From assembly GCA_009910795.1 (NCBI GenBank), contig VMEE01000061.1, forward strand, positions 62,001 to 126,000: a DNA stretch of 64,000 nt. The letters run 5' to 3'. Shown piece after piece: positions 34,610 to 43,399 of this stretch (the first letter of the stretch is position 1; each line of letters opens with the position of its first letter). Made by a program: the position numbers and the translations under genes. Under the pieces are notes generated by a model. It saw only the letters and a program-made list of their open reading frames with translations. It was not told the origin of the DNA and made no database searches. This DNA comes from Dehalobacter sp. CP (lineage in GTDB: Bacteria; Bacillota_B; Desulfitobacteriia; Desulfitobacteriales; Syntrophobotulaceae).

Positions 34610-35755
34610 TTATATAAAACGGCCAAACCAGTATTTTTCAAATCCGAGTTTTGCCAAATAGGCTGCCCGTGTTGGCTTCCATAGAGAGATCGATGGGCTT
34701 GGCTTTTTATAATACTGAACCGATGAATATCGGGCTCGACCGAACCCGGTATTCATGATTCAGGTTCCCTTTCCTTTATAGGTATATTCCGGCTTTGCCC
34801 CCCTGGACAGAAGATAGATATTTCTTGCCACTACATCTGCCTGGTAATGCGCAAACGTGCCGGCTTTCGGTGCGTAGGCCCCCATTACCGGAAGCTTTAC
34901 CGCTGCAGCATCACCAATGGCATAGATTGTCGGGTAATTTGTTTCCAGCGTGTGAAGGTCTACTTCAACAAATCCACTGCTATCCACCAAATTCGACTTT
35001 CGCAATACCTCCGGAGTCCAGTGAGGCGCAATACCCAACAAAAGATCCGCAGCAATTTTCGTGCCATGATCCAGGATTAAAGCTTTTTCCTCAATCCTGA
35101 GCACTTTCGCTTCCGTGATCAATTCTATCCCTTTTTCAGCAAGCATTTTCCTTACGCTTTGCCCAACCTTGGGCTTGGCTAATGGCTCCGGGGAGTAATC
35201 CGGCGTCACCAAGATAAGCTCAATTTTATTTCGAATTCCCCTTTTTCGAAAAAACTGGTCCAAAAGAAACATTATTTCATAAGGAGCAGGTGGACATTTG
35301 TAGGGCAAGCTAGATATAAAAAAAACAATTCGTCCGGAGGAGAAATTGTTTAATTGCTGATTTATCTTTCTCACCCCATCAAAATCATAAGCATTTAAAG
35401 CATATTCTTTGAATCCGGGTACGGTCTCCGTGTGATACTCCACTCCCAAAGAAATAATCAAGTAGTCAAAAGGCAAGACTCCCTGATTTGTTGAGACCTG
35501 ATGTCCGGTTACATCGATTTTCTGTACTTCCTGATGCAAAACATGGATATTCTTCTTTTTTAAATTGGTTAACTTCCTTGTTATATCCGTTGGTTCTCGC
35601 TGACCGATCATCAGAAGTGGATAAGCGGCTGCAAAGTAATGATTTACTTCCCGGTCTACGACCGTTACCTGCATGGAATCCCCCGCCGCATTTTTAAGAA
35701 TATTGGAGGCAACAATACCGCCGATTCCCCCACCCAGAATTAAAGTGTTTTTCAT
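34610..35755 (-). CDS. Sulfide:quinone-reductase-like flavoprotein, probable selenoprotein (TGA at residue 332)
   Basis: FAD-dependent two-dinucleotide-domain oxidoreductase. The FAD motif is LGGGIGGIVAS at residues 8-18 and the second FAD contact is AIGDAA near 279-284. The first 331 residues contain one Cys, Cys154 in YKCPPAPYE, a redox-Cys motif in SQR/FCSD-like enzymes. At YKGKGT the frame meets TGA (34760-34762), exactly where relatives have Cys (KGTC). Reading on gives 49 more codons ending FEKYWFGRFI and TAA, matching the usual C-terminus; total 381, a normal length. A SECIS-like hairpin follows the TGA. I read this as Sec332 paired with Cys154. A nonsense mutation is the alternative; without readthrough the protein ends at 34760. 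It is inserted between trmD and rplS. Confidence 0.75.
34723..34762 (-). promoter_or_regulatory. Candidate bacterial SECIS element after in-frame TGA
   Basis: In the transcript, UGA (34762-34760) is followed by AUC and then a 15-bp helix (arms 34742-34756 and 34723-34737; one C-A mismatch, one G-U pair) closed by the tetraloop GGUC. The loop begins 18 nt after UGA. From memory, E. coli fdhF has its AGGUCU apical loop with GGUC at the same distance. The hairpin is coding in the extended frame and has no T-run, so it does not look like a terminator. Confidence 0.7.
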
Positions 35756-35829
35756 AATCTCACCCCAGCACTATTTTCTCCAAAAGAAAACACTTTATTC
35801 TAGTGCCTTGTCAATCCGAAAGATCGCGA

Positions 35830-36390
35830 TTAATGGCCTCTGAGCCTATCCAAAATGATTGCCGCAGCTGACCGGACAGACAGATGATTATAGTCCCCAA
35901 AACCATAAACCGGCTTCAGAATATAGTCTGCTTTTTCCATTTCTTCCTTTATAATACCCCAACCTGTTCCGAAAAGCAGCAGAAAGTCCTCATCAGTTTC
36001 CTCGAGTTTCCGGCGCAGGTCGGAATATTCAATCGTATTCCGATACAGTCTCGCATCCGTTGCAACCGTGAATAATTTCTTGCCGGGATTCCTGCTTTTG
36101 ATTTCCTGGACAACTTCTTCCAGCGTCGAAGCAAGCTTCACTTTCTCAAAAGCTTCATATCTATTGGGGTTATATTCAGCGCCATACCCTTCCCGCCAAA
36201 AGCCCATGATCCGCCGGGCGAGATCCTGCTGAGCCGGACCGGGATGGACAACATAATAGGTATTCACCCCATAAGTAGCTGAGCTTCGGGCAATATCGTG
36301 CAAATCAAGGTTGGTTATCGACGTTGCGATCTGCTCCATATTTTTGTTGTAGACAGGTGCGTGAATAAGGGCTACATATAATTCTCCCAT
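35830..36390 (-). CDS. SPOUT-fold RNA methyltransferase-like protein
   Basis: A 186-residue protein of the family described as tRNA (guanine-N1)-methyltransferase-like / RNA methyltransferase 4. It starts MGELYVALIHAPVYNKNM and has SITNLDLHDIARSS. The C-terminal half carries the knot-like LLFGTGWGI and PVYGFGDYNHLSVRSAAAIILDRL, where the SAM pocket of SPOUT enzymes lies. In Clostridia it commonly follows trmD in the rpsP-rplS cluster, as here. RNA target unknown. GGAGG precedes the ATG. Confidence 0.82.
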   Translation of the reverse strand: MGELYVALIHAPVYNKNMEQIATSITNLDLHDIARSSATYGVNTYYVVHPGPAQQDLARRIMGFWREGYGAEYNPNRYEAFEKVKLASTLEEVVQEIKSRNPGKKLFTVATDARLYRNTIEYSDLRRKLEETDEDFLLLFGTGWGIIKEEMEKADYILKPVYGFGDYNHLSVRSAAAIILDRLRGH

Positions 36391-36428
36391 TATTTCCTCC
36401 AGATCTTATTAAATAGTAATCTAGGGTT

Positions 36429-36532
36429 AGTCTGTGGGTCACAATATCCGCGTGCCATGGATGGCATAATCCGTTTAAAGGCCGCGCTACGCAATCCTGC
36501 TCCGCTCACAGCGGAACTGTGGCCCCCAGACT
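36429..36532. repeat. Intergenic palindromic repeat, copy E
   Basis: A 104-bp element with arms AGTCTGTGGGTCACA and TGTGGCCCCCAGACT (two weak positions). It is closest to copy F, and the similarity extends about 45 bp beyond the right arm (TTATT..., TCTGCATGCCAGAAT). It lies in the 316-bp gap between trmD and the SPOUT gene. Confidence 0.8.
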
Positions 36533-36552
36533 GATCGTAGGATTATTTACGC

Positions 36553-36578
36553 AGATCTGCATGCCAGAATGCAGATCT
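36553..36578. other. Perfect hairpin in the flank of repeat E
   Basis: A 10-bp perfect inverted repeat AGATCTGCAT/ATGCAGATCT around GCCAGA, followed by TTCTTT on the plus strand. It overlaps the conserved right flank of repeat E. The rest of the gap (36579-36706) shows no gene; it ends with GCATGCAGACCTGCC, which is an inverted echo of the same flank. Confidence 0.55.
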
Positions 36579-36706
36579 TTCTTTAGACGCATAAGCATTC
36601 ACTTCGTAAGACGGCACTAGAAACGAGGCTTACAACGAAAAGCAATACGCTAAATAAGTGGCTATATAGCATGCAGACCTGCCACAATAGGTCTTTGGTC
36701 TTTATA

Positions 36707-37510
36707 CTACTCACTCTTAATTCGTCGTCTCCGTTTCGGAGCAGTCTTTAAATGCTCCCATTTCTCGCGGTAAATCTTAATCTCCGGATGATCGAGCGCA
36801 AGTTCCTCTAGAAGTGGATAATCTGTTTGCTGAAACTCTATCTGCGGGATTAAATCACTTCTTTTCAGGAGAGTCCTTCTCAGAGACTCTTTTCTACGCC
36901 AGCATTCAATGTTGGCGTGGTGTCCTGAAAGCAGAACCTCGGGCACCTGCATTCCTTCAAAGTCGGGAGGACGTGTATACTGAGGATACTCGAGCAGACC
37001 CTGACTGTGGGAATCATCCTCTTGAGAAACACTGTTCCCGAGGACGCCCGGTAAGAGCCTTGCCACCGAATCGATCATCACCATCGCAGCAAGTTCTCCT
37101 CCCGTTAAAACATAATCTCCGATGGACATCTCCTCATCGACCAGGGCGCGTATTCTCTCGTCAAATCCTTCATAATGGCCGCACAAAAAAACTAACTCAT
37201 CATACCCAGCCAGTCTCAAAGCTTCCCGCTGCTCAAATTTTTTCCCCTGAGGCGAGAGCAAAATAATTCGGCGGCTTCCTGCAGGCTCCGGCAAATTCCG
37301 GACAGCCTTGAACAGAGGCTCCGGCTTTAAAACCATTCCCGAACCCCCGCCATACGGGATATCATCCACATTTTTATGTTTGCTCTCGGCATAATCGCGG
37401 AAATTGACAAGCGCTATCTCAAGCAGGCCCGCTTCCTGAGCCCTTTTCAGAATGCTTTCTTTTAATGGCGCAAACATTTCCGGAAAAATCGTCAGTACCG
37501 TAAACTTCAT
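36707..37510 (-). CDS. trmD: tRNA (guanine37-N1)-methyltransferase TrmD
   Basis: Methylates G37 next to the anticodon to prevent frameshifting. The 267-residue protein has the N-terminal knot domain with YGGGSGMVLKPEPL near residue 57, CGHYEGFDERI near 110 and the SAM-binding SIGDYVLTGGELAAMVMID near 132, followed by the C-terminal helical domain. It is 18 bp downstream of rimM on the same strand, the usual order. Confidence 0.97.
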   Translation of the reverse strand: MKFTVLTIFPEMFAPLKESILKRAQEAGLLEIALVNFRDYAESKHKNVDDIPYGGGSGMVLKPEPLFKAVRNLPEPAGSRRIILLSPQGKKFEQREALRLAGYDELVFLCGHYEGFDERIRALVDEEMSIGDYVLTGGELAAMVMIDSVARLLPGVLGNSVSQEDDSHSQGLLEYPQYTRPPDFEGMQVPEVLLSGHHANIECWRRKESLRRTLLKRSDLIPQIEFQQTDYPLLEELALDHPEIKIYREKWEHLKTAPKRRRRIKSE

Positions 37511-37528
37511 ATGCAGCCTCTCTTTATG

Positions 37529-38038
37529 CTAAGACTCATCATCGAGTAGCCCCGGAGGCAAAATGACATCCATTCTTTTCGCCTGGACATCCACCTTTTT
37601 GACAACGGTTCTTAAGGCCGGAACACAGAATTCAGTTTTTTCGCCGCGGACAATATAGATATCGTTCGAACCAGTTTCCTGAACTCTTATCAAAGTTCCC
37701 AGCAGAATATCATTCTCGTAAACCTGCATTCCCTCAAGCTCAAAGTAATACCAGCGGTCTTGCAGCGGAGGAATCTCCGATCGATCTAGCCTGACCTCAA
37801 ATCCACGGATCTTTTCAGCATCCTCCCTGGTAGCAATGCCTTCCAAAGTCAGGAACACGATACCTTTCGGATCGATCCTTACCCCCTGGACATGAAAAAT
37901 TTTTTCAGTCTCTCCATCAGATAGATAAATTTCTTTCAGATCCCTGAACCGCTCTGTATTATCCGTAATCGGATATACCTTGATCTCTCCTTTGATACCC
38001 TGCGGTTTCAGGACCTCTCCAATTAATACACTTTCCAA
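37529..38038 (-). CDS. rimM: 16S rRNA processing protein RimM
   Basis: Assists maturation of the 30S head with ribosomal protein S19. The 169-residue protein has the N-terminal RimM domain (IGEVLKPQGIKGEIKVYP) and a C-terminal PRC-barrel (WYYFELEGMQVYENDILLGTL; DIYIVRG; VLPPGLLDDE). The start is TTG with AAGGAAAGGG upstream; a GTG three codons in is an alternative. It is separated from khpA by 159 bp with two hairpins. Confidence 0.95.
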   Translation of the reverse strand: MESVLIGEVLKPQGIKGEIKVYPITDNTERFRDLKEIYLSDGETEKIFHVQGVRIDPKGIVFLTLEGIATREDAEKIRGFEVRLDRSEIPPLQDRWYYFELEGMQVYENDILLGTLIRVQETGSNDIYIVRGEKTEFCVPALRTVVKKVDVQAKRMDVILPPGLLDDES

Positions 38039-38130
38039 GGCGTTACGCCCTTTCCTTTAAAGAATTTCCGAAATCCATCCATCCCATTTAAAGAAAACTT
38101 GGCCATCGTCAGCCTTAGCTGTCCTTAGAT

Positions 38131-38191
38131 GGTTCAAAAAGCACTTAGCGTTTTTCTGAACCAGTAAAGTCAAAAAGGGCCTGAGCCCTTT
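38131..38191 (-). terminator. Two hairpins between khpA and rimM
   Basis: On the minus strand the first hairpin, AAAGGGC-TCAG-GCCCTTT (38174-38191), is followed by TT and G and looks like a terminator just after khpA. The second (38131-38162) pairs GGTTCAGAAAAACGC with GCTTTTTGAACC. They may attenuate transcription between the rpsP-khpA and rimM-trmD halves of the cluster. Confidence 0.55.
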
Positions 38192-38197
38192 CCAACC

Positions 38198-38443
38198 TTA
38201 CTGGTCAATATCAACAATAACCCTGCGTCCGTCTTTCACGGCCGCAGCCTTGACAATTGTCCGGATAGCGTTAGCGATCTTGCCCTGTTTACCGATCACT
38301 TTACCCATATCTTCCTGAGCAACTGTCAACTGAAGGTGCACAGTTCTCTCTGTAGCATTCTGAACCACAATAACTTCTTCAGGATGATCCACCAATGCCT
38401 TAGCTAGTACCTCTACGACTTCTTTCACAGGAGTCACCTCCAT
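38198..38443 (-). CDS. khpA: KH-domain RNA-binding protein KhpA
   Basis: An 81-residue single KH domain protein (YlqC family) that binds RNA, usually together with KhpB/Jag. The KH loop is VIGKQGKIANAIRTI (GxxG) near residue 48-62. It starts 2 bp after the rpsP stop and is surely cotranslated with it. Length and position are typical. Confidence 0.95.
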   Translation of the reverse strand: MEVTPVKEVVEVLAKALVDHPEEVIVVQNATERTVHLQLTVAQEDMGKVIGKQGKIANAIRTIVKAAAVKDGRRVIVDIDQ

Positions 38444-38445
38444 GC

Positions 38446-38709
38446 TTACTTGGATTTATGAAATTTCTCCATAATTCCGGTCTGACTGAGCAGAGATTTT
38501 GCGGTATCCGAAGGTTGAGCTCCCTGAGTCAACCATTCCAGCGCTTTGATCTCATCTATCTTGATTTCATGAGGATTTTTGGTAGGATCATAATACCCAA
38601 TTTCCTCAATTGCTCTGCCATCACGGCGGGATGCTGAGTCGCATACTACAAGACGGTAGAAAGGATTTTTCTTTGCACCCATGCGGCGCAAACGAATCGT
38701 TGTTGCCAT
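38446..38709 (-). CDS. rpsP: 30S ribosomal protein S16
   Basis: I start at ATG 38709, preceded by GGAGGAGGTG, which gives 87 residues beginning [22 protein letters not shown]; a longer reading adds residues foreign to the family. S16 binds 16S rRNA early in 30S assembly. It lies downstream of ffh and 2 bp before khpA. Confidence 0.97.
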   Translation of the reverse strand: MATTIRLRRMGAKKNPFYRLVVCDSASRRDGRAIEEIGYYDPTKNPHEIKIDEIKALEWLTQGAQPSDTAKSLLSQTGIMEKFHKSK

Positions 38710-38814
38710 AATTTCACCTCCTCCAACAAACTCTAAGAATATATTCAACAACATAAATGTTATTTGGGAATCGCCAATAATTCTAAGGTATATTCCAATT
38801 ATTTGAAATTGACA

Positions 38815-40203
38815 CTATATCTGGAAAGGAAATTTGGGGAAAGACTTCTTGCCTTGTTTTTTCCCTTTTTTCCCTTTCTTCGCACCGCCTTTGGCGGCTC
38901 CTCCCATCCCTGGGAGCCCGGAAAGCTGTTTCATCATTTTCTTGGTTTGTTCATATTGCTTAAGAAGCCTTCCAACATCGACAACCGTTGTTCCGCTCCC
39001 TTTCGCTATCCTTTTTTTACGGGAGTCCTTGATTAGGATCGGTTTTCTTCTTTCATCCGCTGTCATCGAGCAGATGATGGCTTCCGCCTTGTAGAACTCT
39101 TTCTCATCGATCTGGACGCCTTTCATCTGCTTGCCGATTCCAGGCAGCATTTCCAGCACAGACGACAAAGGACCCATCGAGCGCAACTGTTTGATCTGGT
39201 CAAGATAGTCATCCAGCGTAAGCTCTTGTTTGCGGATTTTCTCTTCCAGTTCCCTGGCTTTTTTCTCGTCGACATTCTGCTGGGCTCTCTCGATCAGGGT
39301 CAGCACATCGCCCATACCTAAAATCCTGGACGCGATCCGGTCAGGGTGAAAAACTTCCAAAGCATCTATTTTTTCGCCGGTTCCGGCAAATTTGATTGGG
39401 CAGCCGGTCACTGCTTTGACGGAAAGCGCTGCACCGCCGCGGGTATCCCCGTCAAGCTTGGAAAGAATAACGCCGTCAAGTCCGAGCTGTTGGTGAAAAG
39501 CATCGGCAGCATTTACTGCATCCTGACCTGTCATGGCATCGACGACCAACAATATTTCATGCGGTTTGACATTTCCTTTGATCCTGGACAGTTCATCCAT
39601 GAGTTCTTCATTAATATGCAGCCGTCCGGCAGTATCAATGATGACGACATCATTGCCATTTTTTCTCGAAAATACCAGACTCTCGGAAGCGATCTTCACG
39701 GGATTTTCCTGACCGAGAGAAAAAACCGGAACCTTGATCTGTTCCCCTAAAACTTCCAGCTGTTTAATTGCAGCAGGACGATAGATGTCACAGGCGACCA
39801 GCAGCGGGTGTTTCCCCTGCTTTTTCAGCATATTGGCGAGCTTGGCACCATGGGTGGTTTTTCCGGCTCCCTGCAGTCCCACCAGCATAATAATTGTCGG
39901 TGGTTTGGAGGAAATCGATATTTTGCTTTCACTCCCACCCATCAGACGGATAATCTCTTCGTGGACAATTTTTATCACATGCTGCCCGGGAGTAAGGGAT
40001 TCTAGTACTTCCTGACCTACAGACCTCTCCTTGATCCGGGCAATCAGTTCTTTGACAACCTTGAAATTGACGTCTGCTTCAAGCAGCGCAATTCTAACTT
40101 CACGCAGGGCCTCTGTAACATCGGCTTCGGTTAATTTACCTTTTCCTCTAAGTCTTTTGAAAGTAGCCTGGAGTTTTTCGCTTAGACCCTCAAACATTGC
40201 CAT
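38815..40203 (-). CDS. ffh: Signal recognition particle protein Ffh
   Basis: Targets ribosome-nascent chain complexes to FtsY at the membrane. The 462-residue protein has the NG domain (N helices in 1-90; G1 GLQGAGKTT near 108; DTAGRL near 190; TKLDGD near 248; GTGEK) and the M domain from about 300, which is Met- and Gln-rich with the RNA-binding SGxG-type segment near 390. The tail is a Gly/Lys stretch. No 4.5S/SRP RNA gene was recognised in the window. Confidence 0.97.
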   Translation of the reverse strand: MAMFEGLSEKLQATFKRLRGKGKLTEADVTEALREVRIALLEADVNFKVVKELIARIKERSVGQEVLESLTPGQHVIKIVHEEIIRLMGGSESKISISSKPPTIIMLVGLQGAGKTTHGAKLANMLKKQGKHPLLVACDIYRPAAIKQLEVLGEQIKVPVFSLGQENPVKIASESLVFSRKNGNDVVIIDTAGRLHINEELMDELSRIKGNVKPHEILLVVDAMTGQDAVNAADAFHQQLGLDGVILSKLDGDTRGGAALSVKAVTGCPIKFAGTGEKIDALEVFHPDRIASRILGMGDVLTLIERAQQNVDEKKARELEEKIRKQELTLDDYLDQIKQLRSMGPLSSVLEMLPGIGKQMKGVQIDEKEFYKAEAIICSMTADERRKPILIKDSRKKRIAKGSGTTVVDVGRLLKQYEQTKKMMKQLSGLPGMGGAAKGGAKKGKKGKKQGKKSFPKFPFQI

Positions 40204-40240
40204 CCCGGCGTCCCTTCTTTCCCCATCGTATTTTTATTCG

Positions 40241-40606
40241 CTATTCGAGCGTATCTGCGATAATCTCTTTGATCCGCATATTTATATCCAACTGACGTTT
40301 CCAGGCAGATCCGCTGGAGAAATCTTCTTTTTTTACTTCTTCCAGCAGGGATTCTATGCGGTGGAATTTATCTCTTTCCTGGATAAATCGGAAAATGAGT
40401 CCAAGCTTGTGCTCATATCCCTCCAGAATCTTTTCAGTTCTTTTGAGTAAATCATAAACCGCCTGGCGGCTGATGCCTTCTTCGGCAGCAATCTCAGACA
40501 GTGAGTAATCCTGCTGATAGTACAAATCCCATATTTTTCCTTGCTTTTCTGTCAGCAAGGGGCCATAAAAATCAAATAACAAGGCTTTTTCAGCAATTTC
40601 TTTCAT
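40241..40606 (-). CDS. ylxM: YlxM family helix-turn-helix protein (UPF0122)
   Basis: A 121-residue DNA-binding protein with a sigma-70 region-4-like helix-turn-helix ([23 protein letters not shown], about residues 33-55) and a helical tail. In Firmicutes it precedes ffh, as here, and is thought to modulate SRP function. The gene is the first of the ylxM-ffh-rpsP cluster; the promoter should lie in the 330-bp gap upstream, which it shares with a divergent GGDEF-EAL gene. Confidence 0.92.
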   Translation of the reverse strand: MKEIAEKALLFDFYGPLLTEKQGKIWDLYYQQDYSLSEIAAEEGISRQAVYDLLKRTEKILEGYEHKLGLIFRFIQERDKFHRIESLLEEVKKEDFSSGSAWKRQLDINMRIKEIIADTLE

Positions 40607-40936
40607 TTTGATATTCCGGCCTCACCGTAAAGTATTTTTGCTTTACATCTTTTGTATTTTATCCAAAAATACTTTCGTTGTCAAGTTTTTTACTGCGTGT
40701 TGGATTGGGATTGGCAAGTCAGAATAATAAGAAATTTGTAAATCATTGTCTAGTTTTAGCATTCTTAAAGCTACTCACTTCATTTATTATTATGAGTATA
40801 ATTGACTATATAATAAATGTATTTACATTTTTATGTATAAATCGCTATTTTTCCGTGGTAATATATTACATATATTTCAGAAAATCAAAAAAATTTCCGA
40901 TAATATTATGGATAAATACTGTACGGAGAAATAAAT
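40607..40936. other. Gene-free divergent intergenic region
   Basis: 330 bp between ylxM (minus) and the GGDEF-EAL gene (plus). It is AT-rich, with no repeat family member and no convincing small gene. Both promoters must lie here; I saw none with both boxes near consensus. Confidence 0.6.
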
Positions 40937-43348
40937 ATGAAAGTAACAAAGAATAAGACACTAATTTTTGTTTTCATTGCTGTTTATTATCTTTTTTACC
41001 TTACTGCGACCATTAACCAATCCAATTTTTGGGGGAATATTCTCTCGCCGATTGGTGCCCTGATATCATTTTCTCTGCTTTTGTATGCCTATTTTAAGCC
41101 AAACCAGCCAAAGTATGTCCGTTACATCTGGCTGTCTTTTTCTTTTGCTTCCCTTTCCTGGGCAGTCGGTGACTTCATGTGGGACTATTCTGTTTGGGTG
41201 CTTGGGATTGATCCAATAGATGATTTGTATATTGCGACCCTGTATTTTGGCACCAATTTTTTTCTTTCGATCGGTTCTGTCATCTTTGCCCTAAACCGCT
41301 TCAGAAGATGGAATGCCCTACAGCTGCTGATTGACAGTCTGACGATGTCCGTTTCCATTCTGCTGTTGATTTGGGTCATTTACCTTGATGCGCACTATGA
41401 GAACCTTTACCTTATTTCCAAAGGCGGCTGGACTTTATCTATGAGCATCCTTCTCGATATTGGAATGATGACCGGTATATCCATCTGGTTTTTCTCAATC
41501 CGGGCCGGAAATATCGCCCCCTCCGTCCGACTTTCATCAGGCTCCGTTTTTGCCTTCGCTTTGCTCGACTTGATCTATTATTATCTCTATCTCCATGATC
41601 TTTATATTCCGAATTCAGTGATTGATTCGATTTATATGGCAAGCTTGCTTGGTATTGCGCTCAGTGCGCTTATAACGCCCCAGAATATAACAGCAGAGGC
41701 TGATGATCTCACGCTATATGGGGATTATTCTAACGAAGGTTACAGAAATCAGGGGTTACTTTTATTGGTCGGGCCTATTATCATTCTGTTTTTTGTTGGA
41801 TTCAATATTCAAAGCTTATTGATTTTTTTCATTATTATCTTTCTTCATGGAATATTGAGCAATCATATTCAGAATTCCATCAAAGACCAGCGTCTCTTAA
41901 CAAGAGAAAAAGAGCTGAATGCCGAACTTGAAAAACGTATTGATGAACGTACACGGGAGCTTTCGGAAAAAGCCAGAGAACTCGAGAAAAAAAACCGCCA
42001 GCTACATTGTCTCTCCAGTCAAGATATCGTAACGAAGCTTTACAACCGCCGCTTCTTTCTGGAAGCTGTGCAGGAAAAAATCAAAAACTGCCAGGACGAT
42101 AATATTCTCGTCCTGTTATTTCTTGATATTGACCGGTTCAAAACGATCAATGATGTTTATGGCCATATTATCGGAGATAAACTGATCATTGCACTTTCCA
42201 AGCGTCTCCAGAAATTTACCGATCCTGAACATGACCTGCTGGCCCGCTTCGGCGGTGATGAATTTGTGCTGGCGTTCCATGGCAAATATCATAACGGCGA
42301 TATTGAGAAGCTGGCCCAAGGTATCATCGCCATCTGTACAGAGCCAATCCAGCTCAGTAAATATACATTCCACATAACGATCAGTGTCGGGATCTCCATT
42401 TACCCGCATGATGCTTCAAGTCTTGACGCCCTGATCCAGAATTCCGATATAGCGATGTATGAGGCCAAGAAAATAGGGTTCAATAAATACGTCTTTTTCA
42501 ATGAGCAAATCAATGCGATCCTCCAACGGAATCTAAAGCTTGAAATTTTATTGAGAAAGGCGATCTATGATAAAGAATTTTCACTTCATTACCAGCCCCA
42601 GTTCAGCATACCGGATAACAGTCTTATCGGAATTGAAGCACTGCTCCGCTGGAATAGTCCGGCTGAAGGTTCAATTCCTCCGAACGAATTCATTTCGATT
42701 GCAGAGGAGACAGACCTGATTATTCCGCTTGGAAAATGGGTGATGAACAGGGCGATCCGCCAAATTGCCGAATGGAACAACCGTTATCAGACCACTCTGA
42801 AAATGGGCATCAACGTTTCGATCAAACAGCTGAATCATAAAGAATTTGGTGAAATGGTCAAATCAGCAATCAAATTCTATGCTGTTCCTCCGGAATGGAT
42901 TGATATGGAGATCACTGAAAGCATAGCAATCGAAGAAGCCTATGATATTCACGGGATTATCAAAACGATCAGGGATATCGGAATTTCTATCTCGATTGAT
43001 GACTTTGGAACCGGCTATTCCTCTCTAAATCATTTGAAGATGTTTCCATTTGACCGCATAAAATTTGCCAAACTCTCCATTGATCATATTGTCAATGATG
43101 AGTTTGACAAAGAAATTGTGCGTTCGATTATTGTGCTGGCGAATTTTATGAAAATTAAAACCATCGCCGAAGGCGTTGAAACTGCAGCCCAATACGAAGT
43201 GTTGAAAGAATTGGGCTGTGATCAGATTCAAGGCTACTATCTGGGCAAGCCCATGCCGGCTAAAGAGTTCGAAAAAGCCTTTTTTAGCTTACCCCAACAG
43301 TTCCTTTTAGAAAATTCTCCAGTAAATTCTTCAATAATTTCTTTATAA
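40937..43348 (+). CDS. Membrane GGDEF-EAL cyclic-di-GMP protein
   Basis: An 803-residue membrane-bound signalling protein. About eight to nine hydrophobic segments lie in residues 8-315, a possible sensory membrane module, followed by a coiled-coil linker at about 318-362. The GGDEF domain (about 365-530) has an intact RFGGDEF and the metal-binding FLDIDRFK. The inhibitory RxxD site five residues upstream is absent (PEHD). The EAL domain (about 545-795) keeps EALLRW, DDFGTGYSSL and AEGVET, so both diguanylate cyclase and phosphodiesterase activity look possible. It is isolated between ylxM and the MTA salvage genes. Confidence 0.93.
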   Translation: MKVTKNKTLIFVFIAVYYLFYLTATINQSNFWGNILSPIGALISFSLLLYAYFKPNQPKYVRYIWLSFSFASLSWAVGDFMWDYSVWVLGIDPIDDLYIATLYFGTNFFLSIGSVIFALNRFRRWNALQLLIDSLTMSVSILLLIWVIYLDAHYENLYLISKGGWTLSMSILLDIGMMTGISIWFFSIRAGNIAPSVRLSSGSVFAFALLDLIYYYLYLHDLYIPNSVIDSIYMASLLGIALSALITPQNITAEADDLTLYGDYSNEGYRNQGLLLLVGPIIILFFVGFNIQSLLIFFIIIFLHGILSNHIQNSIKDQRLLTREKELNAELEKRIDERTRELSEKARELEKKNRQLHCLSSQDIVTKLYNRRFFLEAVQEKIKNCQDDNILVLLFLDIDRFKTINDVYGHIIGDKLIIALSKRLQKFTDPEHDLLARFGGDEFVLAFHGKYHNGDIEKLAQGIIAICTEPIQLSKYTFHITISVGISIYPHDASSLDALIQNSDIAMYEAKKIGFNKYVFFNEQINAILQRNLKLEILLRKAIYDKEFSLHYQPQFSIPDNSLIGIEALLRWNSPAEGSIPPNEFISIAEETDLIIPLGKWVMNRAIRQIAEWNNRYQTTLKMGINVSIKQLNHKEFGEMVKSAIKFYAVPPEWIDMEITESIAIEEAYDIHGIIKTIRDIGISISIDDFGTGYSSLNHLKMFPFDRIKFAKLSIDHIVNDEFDKEIVRSIIVLANFMKIKTIAEGVETAAQYEVLKELGCDQIQGYYLGKPMPAKEFEKAFFSLPQQFLLENSPVNSSIISL

Positions 43349-43399
43349 AATTTTACAGAATTCCCCTTGTTTAACCAGGTCGGCAGGATAGCGAAAAGC

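Noticed and set aside
34760..35755. Flavoprotein as an ordinary 331-residue protein or a pseudogene ending at TGA
   Set aside because: The 49 codons after TGA continue the family C-terminus without other stops, and a SECIS-like hairpin is correctly placed. Still possible as a recent nonsense mutation, so kept as the alternative.
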